Shown in pieces: positions 1 to 8,123 of a DNA stretch of 64,000 bases. A model generated the notes under the pieces. That model saw only the letters and a program-made list of their open reading frames with translations. It was not told the DNA's origin and ran no database searches. The DNA is from Microcoleus vaginatus HSN003 (GTDB taxonomy: Bacteria; Cyanobacteriota; Cyanobacteriia; Cyanobacteriales; Microcoleaceae), in NCBI RefSeq assembly GCF_022701255.1, contig NZ_CP031705.1, positions 3,596,001 through 3,660,000 of the forward strand, given 5' to 3'. The stretch's first letter is position 1. Every line of letters starts with the position of its first letter. A program made the position numbers and the translations under genes.

Positions 1-50
1 GCCCAGAAGTAAGTTCTCAGCAAATTTTGATGGATATGGTGATGAATTAG
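1..50 (+). CDS. Possible 3' end of an upstream gene (left edge)
   Basis: From position 3 one frame runs open to a TAG at 48-50 and would encode the last 15 residues of a protein (ending ILMDMVMN). The heptameric TTAGTTA-type repeat typical of intergenic DNA here starts directly after that stop, which is why I suspect a gene end. The piece is too short to identify, and another frame is also open, so this is only a guess. Confidence 0.25.
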   Translation, partial: PEVSSQQILMDMVMN

Positions 51-197
51 TTATTAGTTAGTGGTCATTAGTCAGTAGTCAAATTTGCAGTTAGCAGTGG
101 TCGGTTCTTGTTAGCTATTAAGCTGTACTGCATTTAATTTTAACTTTTTGGGCGGGTTCTCCTGCCCACCCCACAAGATTTTTAGTAAACACAACTA

Positions 198-320
198 TAG
201 CAATCCTTGCAGGATTTCTGGGATGGGCTAGAAGCCCGTCCCTCCCAGTTGTGGGATGGGCTTCTAGCCCGTCCCGACTAGAAACCCAAACCACGTTTAT
301 AACTGACGAAAGGATTGCTA
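198..320. repeat. MITE-like palindromic element
   Basis: An 11-bp terminal inverted repeat (TAGCAATCCTT at 198-208, AAGGATTGCTA at 310-320) encloses a core in which a GGGATGGGCT...AGCCCGTCCC motif occurs twice around 220-275, the two copies mirroring each other. No credible coding frame covers it. The structure resembles small non-autonomous palindromic elements common in filamentous cyanobacteria. Heptameric repeats flank it on both sides. Confidence 0.6.
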
Positions 321-384
321 CGTGCAAATTAAATGCGCGGCAGGTTAGCCGACTACTGACTAATGGCTACTGACTAATGACTAC

Positions 385-555
385 TTAACTGTTAAAAGTC
401 CGCTTAAATTCTTCTAAGAGATCGTCAATTTCTTCGATCGCCTGACTCACATCTATTCTCACGGCTCCCAAGTCCGATCGATCTAACAGCCGCACGAGGG
501 ATTCCCGCTTGCTCTCGATCAGTGCTACGCGCTCTTTGATTGTTTGTGCATCCAT
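385..555 (-). CDS. Small conserved-looking hypothetical protein, 56 aa
   Basis: An ATG at 553-555 opens a 56-residue frame closing at 385-387. The product is highly charged and almost entirely helix-compatible: it starts MDAQTIKER, has an IESKRESLVRLLDR segment and ends in an acidic helix (EEIDDLLEEFKRTF). It looks like a short helical hairpin or coiled coil, of the kind seen in small cyanobacterial proteins. There are no cysteines and no membrane segment. I do not recognise the family. The start is the first ATG and the codon use looks normal, so I think it is real, but the function is unknown. Confidence 0.5.
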   Translation of the reverse strand: MDAQTIKERVALIESKRESLVRLLDRSDLGAVRIDVSQAIEEIDDLLEEFKRTFNS

Positions 556-757
556 GGTTTTTTGCCTTTGCTACTATTAACAAAAATATTTGACATTCCC
601 CCCTGCGAACAGACGGAGATTCTTAATCCACCGACATACCTTTTTGGGCAAATCCTTCACTGTTTTTATATGGGAAGTGATGAACCTGCTCAGGGTTTTT
701 GGGTCTGTGTTATAGTTTGATTGTACATCAAAACTTCCCCCAAACTTCAGCCAAATT

Positions 758-1018
758 TTAGCGCAAAAAAGGCGGACGTTTGGTATCTGCGGGTTTATTT
801 TTCATCATTCCGGCTAAAAATCGCTTCAGGGCCTTCTCCCGGTTTTTCATAAAAGCAGCCCAAAATCCCGGTTGATATTCATCCATCGTCTTGGCTAGGG
901 CCCAGACATCGATCGCTAAGATATTATAAAGCCTTTCATCTTCGCGTTTGAGCGAGTTAATCTGCTCCAAAACCGCCTTGTTTGCTCCAGCAGTTTGTTT
1001 GTCTTCGTCTTTAATCAT
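758..1018 (-). CDS. Hypothetical protein, 86 aa
   Basis: The frame continues upstream to 1255, but that extension runs through a structured, probably non-coding stretch. I therefore take the ATG at 1016-1018 (MIKDEDKQ). The protein is basic at its C-terminus and mainly helical, with a central part (DVWALAKTMDEYQPGFWAAFMKNREKALKRF) rich in aromatic residues. No signal peptide or membrane span is visible. I do not recognise the family. It faces away from the candidate RNA at 1079-1240 and could share a divergent promoter region with it. Confidence 0.5.
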   Translation of the reverse strand: MIKDEDKQTAGANKAVLEQINSLKREDERLYNILAIDVWALAKTMDEYQPGFWAAFMKNREKALKRFLAGMMKNKPADTKRPPFLR

Positions 1019-1078
1019 GTCCGAAAAATGGTTTAAAGGGCAAGAGTGTCTGCGATCGCCACTCTGTATACTTTGATG

Positions 1079-1240
1079 ATACTGCCGATCTCGATTGCCT
1101 TCTGGAACCAACGCCGCGCAATTAACACGGATATTTACCGATGGCGTGCCCGGGCGAGTCCGGCAGGATAAGCTTCTGAACCTAGAGACAAGACTGTGGA
1201 TGCACACCGCTCCCGCGCTCATAGATGCTAGCAGTTTTTG
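1079..1240 (+). ncRNA. Candidate structured ncRNA, possibly 6S-like
   Basis: A TATACT hexamer (1067-1072) stands at -10 distance from about 1079, and a T5 run at 1235-1239 follows the far side of a closing stem (ACTGC near 1081 with GCAGT near 1231, then ATCT with AGAT). Inside is a GC-rich hairpin (GCCCGG with CCGGC, around 1148-1165), which recalls the apical stem of bacterial 6S RNA. Size is about 160 nt, somewhat short for 6S. No protein frame on this strand is convincing. The 6S identity is a guess from layout; that this is a transcribed structured element is somewhat better supported. Confidence 0.3.
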
Positions 1241-1335
1241 CAGGTCTTTTGGCAAAAAAACTAAATTTATTCAAGACTTTTTGACAGATAATAATTAAAG
1301 TATATTATTTCTGTCCGACTACTTACCTCACTAAT

Positions 1336-1887
1336 ATGTTACGTAAAATTTCTTTAGCAAACCTAGCCTTAGTTGTGGGCGGTATTATAGCAGCAGTCGG
1401 GTTCGGAGCATACTTCACAGATAGACCTACCCTGAACCTAGCCGGTTTTTTTTATGGAATTCCGCTGTTGCTGGGAGGTTTGGCCCTGAAAGCGGCTGAA
1501 CTCGAACCAGTGGAGTTCACCGAACCAACTTCTCCCGAAGTTCTTCTCCTGCGAGAAAGTCAGGCCACAGATACTCAAAACCAAGTCCGCAAAGATATTA
1601 CGCGATTTCGCTACGGCCAACCCGCGCACTTAGATGATGCTTTGGAGCGCTTGGGCCTGGCCCCAACAGACGAGGAACGGCCGCTCCTGCAAGGGTTGCG
1701 GGAAGTTAATGTTGATGGTGCTTATGGGTTAATTCTAGAGTTTTATTCGCCGCTAATGTCGATCGAAGTCTGGGAAGAAAAGCAAGAAAAAATAGCTACT
1801 TTTTTTGGGCCGGGTTTGCGCGCGCAAGTGAGTCACAAGGCTGGTGACAAAATTGAATTGGCTCTCATTAAAAATACTCAAGCTTAA
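1336..1887 (+). CDS. DUF2854 family membrane protein
   Basis: This 183-residue protein starts with two hydrophobic helices (about residues 8-27 and 34-51, joined by a short TDRPTLNLAG loop) followed by a soluble domain. The arrangement and the GGIIAAVGFGAYF / FFYGIPLLLGGLALKAAEL wording match the DUF2854 family, found in cyanobacteria and plastid-bearing plants, where a thylakoid location is usual. Function in cyanobacteria is not established. The start is the first ATG. It stands alone: unrelated genes lie on both sides. Confidence 0.75.
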   Translation: MLRKISLANLALVVGGIIAAVGFGAYFTDRPTLNLAGFFYGIPLLLGGLALKAAELEPVEFTEPTSPEVLLLRESQATDTQNQVRKDITRFRYGQPAHLDDALERLGLAPTDEERPLLQGLREVNVDGAYGLILEFYSPLMSIEVWEEKQEKIATFFGPGLRAQVSHKAGDKIELALIKNTQA

Positions 1888-1959
1888 AGTAGTCTTAAGT
1901 TTGGAGTGCGTCAATTTTGAACTCGTCAATTAAAAATTAATCCTGCACCAGTCGAGATA

Positions 1960-1999
1960 CTGATAATAGCTGCAGGTTTCAAGCTGTCGCTATTATCAG
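1960..1999. terminator. Inverted repeat after the DUF2854 gene
   Basis: CTGATAATAGC at 1960-1970 is exactly complementary to GCTATTATCAG at 1989-1999, with an 18-nt loop that can itself pair further. There is no T-tract on the + strand, so this would be a non-canonical terminator, an mRNA-end hairpin or an operator ahead of the monooxygenase. Confidence 0.35.
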
Positions 2000-2822
2000 C
2001 AAAAGCTCAATCCGCAATAGAGCGATCGCGCAAATTAGATTTTCCTTAATTACAATAATAGTTGAGAACCGATCGGCAATCTTAAATCAGGAGAAGCACA
2101 AATGGTTTCGTCCCAAAGTAGGATAGGTATTATCGGCGCAGGAACATCAGGAGTTTATCTAGCAATTCTGCTGATTCAACAAGGGTTTCAAGTTGACTTG
2201 TTTGAAAAAGCACCCCATCCGCGCACCGATGGCTGTGGTATCCTGATCGTACAAGCAGGTATGCAAGCACTTCATCAAGGCAACCCTGAAATCACCGAAA
2301 AAATTATCAACTCAGGCGATCGAGTTAAACTATTCGAGTTTCGCAACCTCCGCGGCGGTGTCATCAATTCCGAACCAGTCACCTACGAAGAACATGAACT
2401 TCCAGGAATGCTGGTACACCGCAAAGCTATTCTAGAAGCACTCCTCGACAAGTTACCCCCTGAGTGTATTCATTTTAATGCGGAATTAGCATCGATCGCC
2501 CAAACCGAGCACAGTGCGATCGTCCACTTCAAAGATGGCCGTAAATGGGAAGGCGATCTTTTAATTGGTGCAGATGGAATCGTCTCCAAGGTTCGTCAGT
2601 ATATAGTTCCAGGTGTTGAACTCTTCTATTTAGGCGATATCGTCTGGCGAGGAATTGTCGAAGATCACAGCTTCTGTCCAGAAGGAAACTTTTTTGTTTA
2701 TGTACGCGGTCGAGGAATTTATGCCAACTTCTTTCACATTGGCGGTGGTCGCACTCATTGGGGTTTCTTTATTGAAAAAGAGCGCACAGACTCCGAAACC
2801 GGGAAACTCCAACCTAATAATA

Positions 2823-3971
2823 TAGCATTTCTTACAAAGGTGAGGTACAATAACAGCAGTGAGTAAACCAATTCCAAATATTTGCTGATGTAACTTCACT
2901 AAATGCAAACTCTATGGCTTTTGCTAACTCTTTATAATTAGGTGTCTTGATAGAACGGAGAATATTTTTAAGTTTTGACCATAAATTTTCAATTGGGGAG
3001 AAATCCGGCGAATAGGGCGACAAGTATATTAATTTAGCCCCTTTTTTTTGGATGGCTTTTTCTACTTCTTCTCCGGTATGAATAGTACAATTATCCATGA
3101 CTACACAAGCACCTTTCCATAACTTTGGCACTAATTTTCGGATAATAAAAGCCTCAAATGTAATTGCATCAGTTGTACCTATTAAATTAACTGATGTTAG
3201 GACTTCTTTGACCGATATAGCTCCAATTATTGAGACATTTCTTCCGCGTTTATTCGGTTTTGATCCCTTGGCTCTTGAACCTTTTAGAGATCGAGCATAT
3301 AACCTAACCATTGCCAAGTTTACTCCACATTCATCAATGAATATTAAGTCTTTGAAACAAACTTCTCTAATTTTTTGCCAGAACTCGTATCGCAGGTTCT
3401 GAACCCTGTCAGTGCCTTTGTCTGACGGGAAAAGAGTTTTTTTTTCAAAGTCATGTTTAAGAGTTTTGCCATTCTTCCCATCGTTGCTACGCTGATGGTA
3501 AAACCAATTTTTTGGTACAGTAAATAACGGAGTTCTTCGAGAGTTGCATCATTGTTTGCTTCAATCAATTCCGCTAAAATTAGCAGTTGTTCTGCATTCA
3601 GTTTTAATTTGACTCCACATCGCTCAGTGCGAGGAGCAATGTTTTGGGTGTCACGATACTGTTTAACCAATTTTTGGACAAAACTTAGGGCTACACAAAA
3701 ACGGTTAGCTATTGCTCTTTGTGACAGCGGTTCATTATGGTACACATCCATAATTTTTTGTCTAAAATCAATCGAATAAGTTTTCATTTTTACTAATGCG
3801 TGATCCTTGCTAAAATTTGAGATAGTTGTCATTCTAGTGACTGCTGCGGGTCGAGGGACTACTGCTCGAAGATCGCCCTATTTAATTAGAGCTGTATAAC
3901 ATTTTGAAGTTCTATATTTTTCACTCCGTTTAAGTCAGTTATATTATACCTCATCTTTCTAAGAAATGCTA
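2823..3971. mobile_element. IS630-family insertion sequence, complete
   Basis: The element is 1,149 bp long, flanked by a TA duplication (2821-2822 and 3972-3973). Its imperfect terminal inverted repeats begin TAGCATTTCTTA and extend about 30 bp, continuing AAAG.TGAGGTA.AAT on both ends. TA target choice is characteristic of the IS630/Tc1-mariner superfamily. It carries one transposase gene in two frames on the minus strand. Because host gene, duplication and both ends are all intact, this is a complete and recent insertion. Confidence 0.9.
2832..3787 (-). CDS. IS630-family transposase, -1 frameshift fusion
   Basis: The N-terminal part (3344-3787, MKTYSIDFRQKI) is a helix-turn-helix DNA-binding region (QRAIANRFCVALSFVQKLVKQY). 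The C-terminal part is the DDE catalytic domain: first Asp in LIFIDECG (about 3330), second in VVMDNCTIH, Glu in SPDFSPIENLWSKLK. The two parts lie in different frames. The catalytic frame becomes readable right after a run of nine A residues (T9 on the plus strand, 3437-3445) and continues KKTLFPSDK...RVQNLRYEFWQKI, as in intact homologues. A -1 slip at A-AAA-AAA gives the complete enzyme, which is the usual control in such elements. The frame upstream to 3832 also has an ATG, but 3787 matches the family start. Confidence 0.85.
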
Positions 3972-4436
3972 TATTACCATTCCTCCCCAAGAACTAGCCA
4001 AACTCCCAGAGGATGCGCGAAAAGTAATTGAATCAACCCCTGTGGAAAATATTGTCTGTCGTTTTTCCTATGACATTGACCCCCTACCAAAAATCTATGA
4101 TGGTCGTGTTATCTTAATTGGAGATGCGGCCCACGCGAAAAGTTCCACACGCGCTAGAGGTATGACTTCCGGTTGGGAAGATGGTCTGTGTTTAGCACAA
4201 CATCTCAGAGATAGTGCTAATATTGCCGAAGCGCTGGAAAATTTTCAAGCGGAAAGATTACCTATTGTCCATGAATATCAACGCACTAGCCGTGAAATGA
4301 GTCTGAAAATAGGCCGTCGTTAGCCCACTTAAAAATCATCAATATACCCAGATGCCCGACTTCGTGAAGAAATAGGGTATCTCAGAAAAAAGCATTTTAC
4401 TCGATCGCGTTTTGTAAAGAAAGTGGAGGCCAATCA

Positions 4437-4928
4437 ATGAGTAACGATTTGGTGATTCATCAAGATACTCTCCCCCCTCTAAATCCTCCTGATTTAGAGA
4501 AAGTTCCTGAAATTTTCACGCGTCATATTGGCACTTGGCAAGGTGAGTATATTAAGACCGATACTCGCGGACATTTTTCTCGCAGCTTCTTGGGTAATTT
4601 TACCATCTCGATTGAGGGGAGTCGCTACCGACAAGTTAACAATTATGAATATTCAGATGGTTCTCGCCTCCAGTTAAATTTTGAAGGTGAATTTGAAAAT
4701 CGGATGCTGAAAATGTCTTCTAACAGTTATTCGGATTTTTCCGCGATCGCCTGGGATGCAGGCCAGGAAACCGTTTGCTTTCGGGCAACTAAAACCCAAG
4801 ATAACGCATTGATAACCTTCGTTGAAACAATGACATTACTCAGCGAAAATCAGCGAGTTCGTAGCACTCAAGCCTTTAAAAATGGCATTTTCGATGGTAT
4901 CTCCTTTATTGAGGAAATACGTTTGTAG
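4437..4928 (+). CDS. Hypothetical protein, possibly lipocalin-like (DUF3598-type)
   Basis: The 163-residue soluble product has no signal peptide. After a proline-rich start comes a FTRHIGTWQGEYIKTD motif, followed by alternating short beta-like segments (GNFTISIEGSRYRQVNNYEY, RLQLNFEGEFENRMLKM). The HxGTWxGxY opening followed by a beta-rich body resembles small lipocalin-like cyanobacterial proteins such as DUF3598 and CpcS-related families; I cannot confirm which. It starts 113 bp after the disrupted monooxygenase with a GTGGAGG ribosome-binding site, so the two may have formed one transcription unit now cut by the IS. Confidence 0.55.
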   Translation: MSNDLVIHQDTLPPLNPPDLEKVPEIFTRHIGTWQGEYIKTDTRGHFSRSFLGNFTISIEGSRYRQVNNYEYSDGSRLQLNFEGEFENRMLKMSSNSYSDFSAIAWDAGQETVCFRATKTQDNALITFVETMTLLSENQRVRSTQAFKNGIFDGISFIEEIRL

Positions 4929-4944
4929 TCGAAGCAACAACTGC

Positions 4945-4996
4945 ATCTTCTTCTTTTTCTTCCTTCGCGTTCTTAGCGCCTTCGCGGTTCATTTAA
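4945..4996. repeat. Interspersed CTTCGCG...GCGGTT repeat
   Basis: A TTCCTTCGCGTTCTTAGCGCC-type run ending in CGCGGTTCATTTAA. Related copies occur at about 12428-12462, 18602-18660, 20240-20275, 20360-20390, 21017-21055 (reverse) and 48540-48590. It is always intergenic and usually sits close to a gene end or start. Confidence 0.6.
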
Positions 4997-5033
4997 TCTT
5001 ACTCCCTAAGCGATTGGAATAAAAAAAAACAGG

Positions 5034-5378
5034 TTAATCAGCATTAACAAACAACCGGGAACGAGTAATAAAACGCTCTCCCTCCGGCCCTTCCAGGGAA
5101 AAATCGCTGCCTCCTGGCCCCGATGCCACGTCTATAATTAACTGCGTGTGCTGCCAATATTTGTATTGCTGGGCTGCAATATAAAAGGGACAACCGCCTA
5201 TTTCGCCCAGCAATACGTCACCATCACCGATTATCAATTCGCCATCGGGAAAGCACATGGGGGAACTACCGTCGCAGCAGCCGCCGGATTGGTGAAACAT
5301 CAATTCTCCGTGTTTAGTTTTGAGATGGTTAATTAATTTTAAAGCCGCTTCTGTTGCGGTGACTTTTGCAGTTTCCAT
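5034..5378 (-). CDS. DUF779 family protein
   Basis: The 114-residue protein starts METAKVTATEAALKLI and has the family's cysteine signature HQSGGCCDGSSPMC plus a second conserved block (QHTQLIIDVASGPGGSDFSLEGPEGERF). DUF779 genes usually sit beside acetaldehyde/aldehyde dehydrogenases of the ExaC/AldB class, as here. The family is small, cysteine-rich and of unknown biochemical function; a metal or redox role is only presumed. I chose the ATG at 5378 because the frame further upstream runs through an interspersed repeat (about 5440-5525, with a TGTGGAACAGGCATCTTGCC motif). Confidence 0.85.
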   Translation of the reverse strand: METAKVTATEAALKLINHLKTKHGELMFHQSGGCCDGSSPMCFPDGELIIGDGDVLLGEIGGCPFYIAAQQYKYWQHTQLIIDVASGPGGSDFSLEGPEGERFITRSRLFVNAD

Positions 5379-5578
5379 TGCAGTCTGTTTACAAAAATCT
5401 CTAGTTATTATTATGAGCTTATAGTAAGCTATCAGGCATCTAAATTGTATTTGTGGGCGGGCGGTACACCCCACAAGCAGAAAATTCCCTCTTTGTGGAA
5501 CAGGCATCTTGCCTGTTCCTGACATAATTTAATAGTTGAAGGACTTTACTCCTCACTACAAACCCATAAGTGAAGACT

Positions 5579-6457
5579 TTAGAAAAAACCTAAAGCTTTC
5601 GGGCTGTAGCTGACAAACAAATTCTTAGTTTGCTGGTAGTGATCTAACATCATTTTGTGATTTTCGCGGCCGATACCAGATGATTTGTAGCCGCCGAATG
5701 CTGCGTGGGCTGGATAGAGGTGATAGCAGTTTGTCCACACGCGGCCTGCTTGAACGGCGCGACCCATGCGGTAGGCGGTGTTGATGTCGCGAGTCCAAAC
5801 TCCTGCACCTAAACCGTAGAGAGTATCGTTGGCAATTTCTAATGCTTCGGCTTCGTCTTTGAAGGTGGTGACTGCTAATACTGGGCCGAAGATTTCTTCT
5901 TGGAAAATTCGCATTTTGTTGTTTCCTTTGAAGACTGTCGGCTGGAAATAATAGCCGTCTTGCAAGTCGCCGGATAAGATGTTTCTTTCGCCACCAATTA
6001 GACATTCTGCGCCTTCGGCGTGACCGATTTTGACGTATTCGGCGATTTTTTCCATCTGGTTGACGGAGACTTGCGCGCCGAGGGCGGTTGTCGGATCTAA
6101 GGGGTTGTCTTGTTTGATTTGACGGATGCGATGGATCGCCCTTTCCATGAATCGATCGTAGATTGACTCCTGAATTAAGGCGCGGGAGGGACAGGTGCAC
6201 ACTTCGCCTTGGTTGAAGGCAAACATGACTAATCCTTCGACTGCTTTGTCGAGAAATTCGTCGTCTTGGGCGCAGATATCTTCAAAGAAAATGTTGGGGG
6301 ATTTGCCGCCTAATTCTAGGGTGACGGGGATGACATTTTGGGAGGCATATTGCATGATTAGCCTGCCGGTGGTGGTTTCGTCGGTGAAGGCGACTTTGGC
6401 AATCCGGCGACTGGTGGCGAGGGTTTTGCCGATTTCGGCGCCGCGCCCGTTAATGAC
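5579..6457 (-). pseudogene. Aldehyde dehydrogenase, N-terminal half missing
   Basis: Homology to NAD-dependent aldehyde dehydrogenases runs from [16 protein letters not shown] to the C-terminus (about 290 residues, against about 500 in the family). The general base Glu ([11 protein letters not shown]) and catalytic Cys ([11 protein letters not shown]) are present, as is [10 protein letters not shown]. The N-terminal part of the NAD-binding domain is absent. Upstream of 6457 the frame continues to 6598 through arginine-rich sequence unlike the family. Partner of the DUF779 gene 200 bp downstream, so an intact ExaC/AldB-DUF779 pair probably existed before truncation. A shortened protein may still be made but should not bind NAD normally. 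Confidence 0.8.
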
Positions 6458-6616
6458 ACGGTGGTTTCGTCGAGTTCGCCGATCGAGCCTTCTTGAGCTC
6501 CGATGCAGCTTGCGAAGTAATTGAAAAAATAGTAAATAAGTGCATTCATCATTATCAATGTGACGCTCTTGCATAATATTTATTAGCACCATAAGCAATA
6601 AAGGTTAAAACACTCA

Positions 6617-7840
6617 ATGTCTGCTCAAGGGTTCTATCGTCGTTCACTCCCCGATTCTGCTATTGCCTTTTCCTCCGTAGAGGGAAGGCAAATTTTTCGA
6701 GAAGCCTTGGCATTGGGAGGTATGGAAGGGTATTTTGCTCTAGCTGAACAGTTTCATACTCAAGCAGAACCCGCTTTTTGTGGATTGGGTAGTTTAGTTG
6801 TTGTTCTTAATGCCTTATCCATCGATCCGGGTCGCATTTGGAAAGGGGTGTGGAGATGGTATGGAGAGGAATTTTTAGACTGTTGTTTACCTCTTTCAGT
6901 CATTAAAGAAAACGGTATCACCTTTGATGAGTTTGTCTGTATAGCACGTTGCAACGGTGCTGTTGTAAAACCTAACCGTTACTACCAAAGCAGCTTGGAA
7001 AACTTTCGGCAAGCAGTTGAGGAGGTGACTACGGCGTCAGGTGATATTCATCTAGTTGTTTCCTACAGCCGAAAGGTATTGGGACAAACGGGTGATGGTC
7101 ACTTTTCACCAATTGGTGGCTATCATCCACAGCGGGATCTCGTTCTTCTGCTGGATGTTGCCCGTTTCAAATATCCACCTCACTGGGTTTCTTTGCCTTT
7201 GTTATGGCAAGCATTTGAACCTGTCGATCCCGTCACTAATCAATGTCGAGGTTATATTTTATTGCAGAAGAGTGAAAGGTTGCCAGAAACCTTTTTTCAT
7301 GTTGCTTTTGATTTACATCAGTGGCGTAGTGTTGCTCCTTACTTTACAGAAATACTCCCAGACATTCTGAGAAAAGAGCAACCTGATTCAATTGCTTCAG
7401 TTGGCAGTACCATCCTGCACCATTTGCCTGTTGAGTTCACAACTATGGTGCATACTTCGTCAGAGACAGGAGAGAAACTTGAGAAATTACGGGCAGCTAT
7501 TCACTTAAATTCACTGTTTGATATTGTTCACCAATGCTTGTCAAGCGATGACTCGGATGCAATGTCTGTTGTACGCAAGTGGCGATCGCAACAGCCATTC
7601 GTAGCAGAGATAATAACAGCAATATTACTGTCGTGTCCCGAAACGCTCTATGCAACTCTCAAACCCGAGTTACGACTGTGGTTTAGTGAGGTTCGCCACC
7701 TTGAGAAACTACTCCCTCCCTTGGATATAGAGATATCTAGATTGAGAGAACAAATGTCCGCACTCCAGGAGTTTTACACTTTATATTCCAAGGGACATCA
7801 GTGTAATATCCCTAGTGCGGGCTTTGGAAACTGGCAATGA
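6617..7840 (+). CDS. Phytochelatin synthase, long form with C-terminal domain
   Basis: Dipeptidyl transferase that makes (gamma-Glu-Cys)n-Gly from glutathione, or the related glutathione hydrolase. The papain-like catalytic domain fills about residues 1-215. The triad is Cys55 (EPAFCGLGSL), His162 (DGHFSPIGGYH) and Asp180 (LLLDVARFKYPPHW), almost the same positions as in plant enzymes. Most prokaryotic homologues stop near 220-240 residues, whereas this one has a further 190, as eukaryotic enzymes do. That extension lacks the cysteine clusters of plant sensors. The last nine residues are read from a duplicated thrB fragment (from about 7812), so the native C-terminus has been replaced. Flanked by gene fragments on both sides, which suggests acquisition or rearrangement. 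Confidence 0.88.
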   Translation: MSAQGFYRRSLPDSAIAFSSVEGRQIFREALALGGMEGYFALAEQFHTQAEPAFCGLGSLVVVLNALSIDPGRIWKGVWRWYGEEFLDCCLPLSVIKENGITFDEFVCIARCNGAVVKPNRYYQSSLENFRQAVEEVTTASGDIHLVVSYSRKVLGQTGDGHFSPIGGYHPQRDLVLLLDVARFKYPPHWVSLPLLWQAFEPVDPVTNQCRGYILLQKSERLPETFFHVAFDLHQWRSVAPYFTEILPDILRKEQPDSIASVGSTILHHLPVEFTTMVHTSSETGEKLEKLRAAIHLNSLFDIVHQCLSSDDSDAMSVVRKWRSQQPFVAEIITAILLSCPETLYATLKPELRLWFSEVRHLEKLLPPLDIEISRLREQMSALQEFYTLYSKGHQCNIPSAGFGNWQ

Positions 7841-8123
7841 AAACTGGCTGCGCTGCGCCCTCCAAGACAAAATTCACCAGCCTTACCGACAATCTCTGAT
7901 TAAGGGATATGAAGCGGTGCAACAAGCCGCCGTGAATGCAGGGGCCTATGGAATGGTAATTAGCGGTGCCGGGCCAACACTTTTAGCTTTAACGGATGTG
8001 GCTAACGCTGAGGCGGTTGAGAGGGAAATGGCTGCTGCTTGGATGGAATTTGGGGTAAAGGCTGATGTAAGGGCGATCGGGCTTGATACTCAAGGAGCAC
8101 AAGTTTCGACTGAATTAAGTTAG
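7812..8123 (+). pseudogene. thrB: Duplicated 3' fragment of homoserine kinase gene
   Basis: The translation RALETGNENWLRCALQDK...GMVISGAGPTLLALTDVANAEAV matches the C-terminal third of the thrB at 60093-61186 with only a few differences. Homology starts abruptly at CTAGT.CGGGC (7812) and fades in the last codons, where this copy ends STELS rather than SL. It contains no GHMP-kinase ATP motif and cannot be a functional kinase alone. A GTG at 7815 would allow a 102-residue product. Its stop overlaps the end of the convergent kinase gene by 9 bp. Confidence 0.85.

Larger units (their letters stand above)
2102..4323 (+). pseudogene. FAD-dependent monooxygenase split by an IS630-type insertion
   Basis: The 5' half (2102-2822) has an N-terminal Rossmann motif (GAGTSG near residue 12) and LIGADG near residue 160. 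The 3' half (3974-4323) has the second FAD motif, ILIGDAAH. Removing the insertion plus one TA copy joins the halves in frame (codon AAT, then A from 2822 with TT from 3974), giving a protein of 356 residues of the UbiH/salicylate-hydroxylase-like flavoprotein class. As it stands, the 5' ORF runs into the IS and stops at 2866, and the 3' ORF could start only at the internal ATG 4042. No other lesion is visible, so the insertion looks recent. The RBS GGAGAAG precedes the start. Substrate unknown. Confidence 0.85.

Noticed and set aside
118..327. A 69-codon minus-strand frame
   Set aside because: It lies wholly within the palindromic MITE-like element and its repeated LEAHPTTGRDGLLAHP wording is just the translated repeat.
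577..640. CCCCCCTGCGAACAGACGGAGATTC, which resembles the end region of IS200/IS605-type (TnpB) elements
   Set aside because: No tnpA or tnpB remnant and no partner end found nearby; too short to call a mobile element.
1095..1298. A 67-codon plus-strand frame
   Set aside because: Overlaps the candidate structured RNA, has no family features and no ribosome site.
3097..3402. A 101-codon plus-strand frame inside the IS
   Set aside because: Antisense shadow of the DDE transposase.
5625..6200. A 191-codon frame, arginine- and serine-rich
   Set aside because: Shadow frame of the aldehyde dehydrogenase; composition is that of an off-frame translation.
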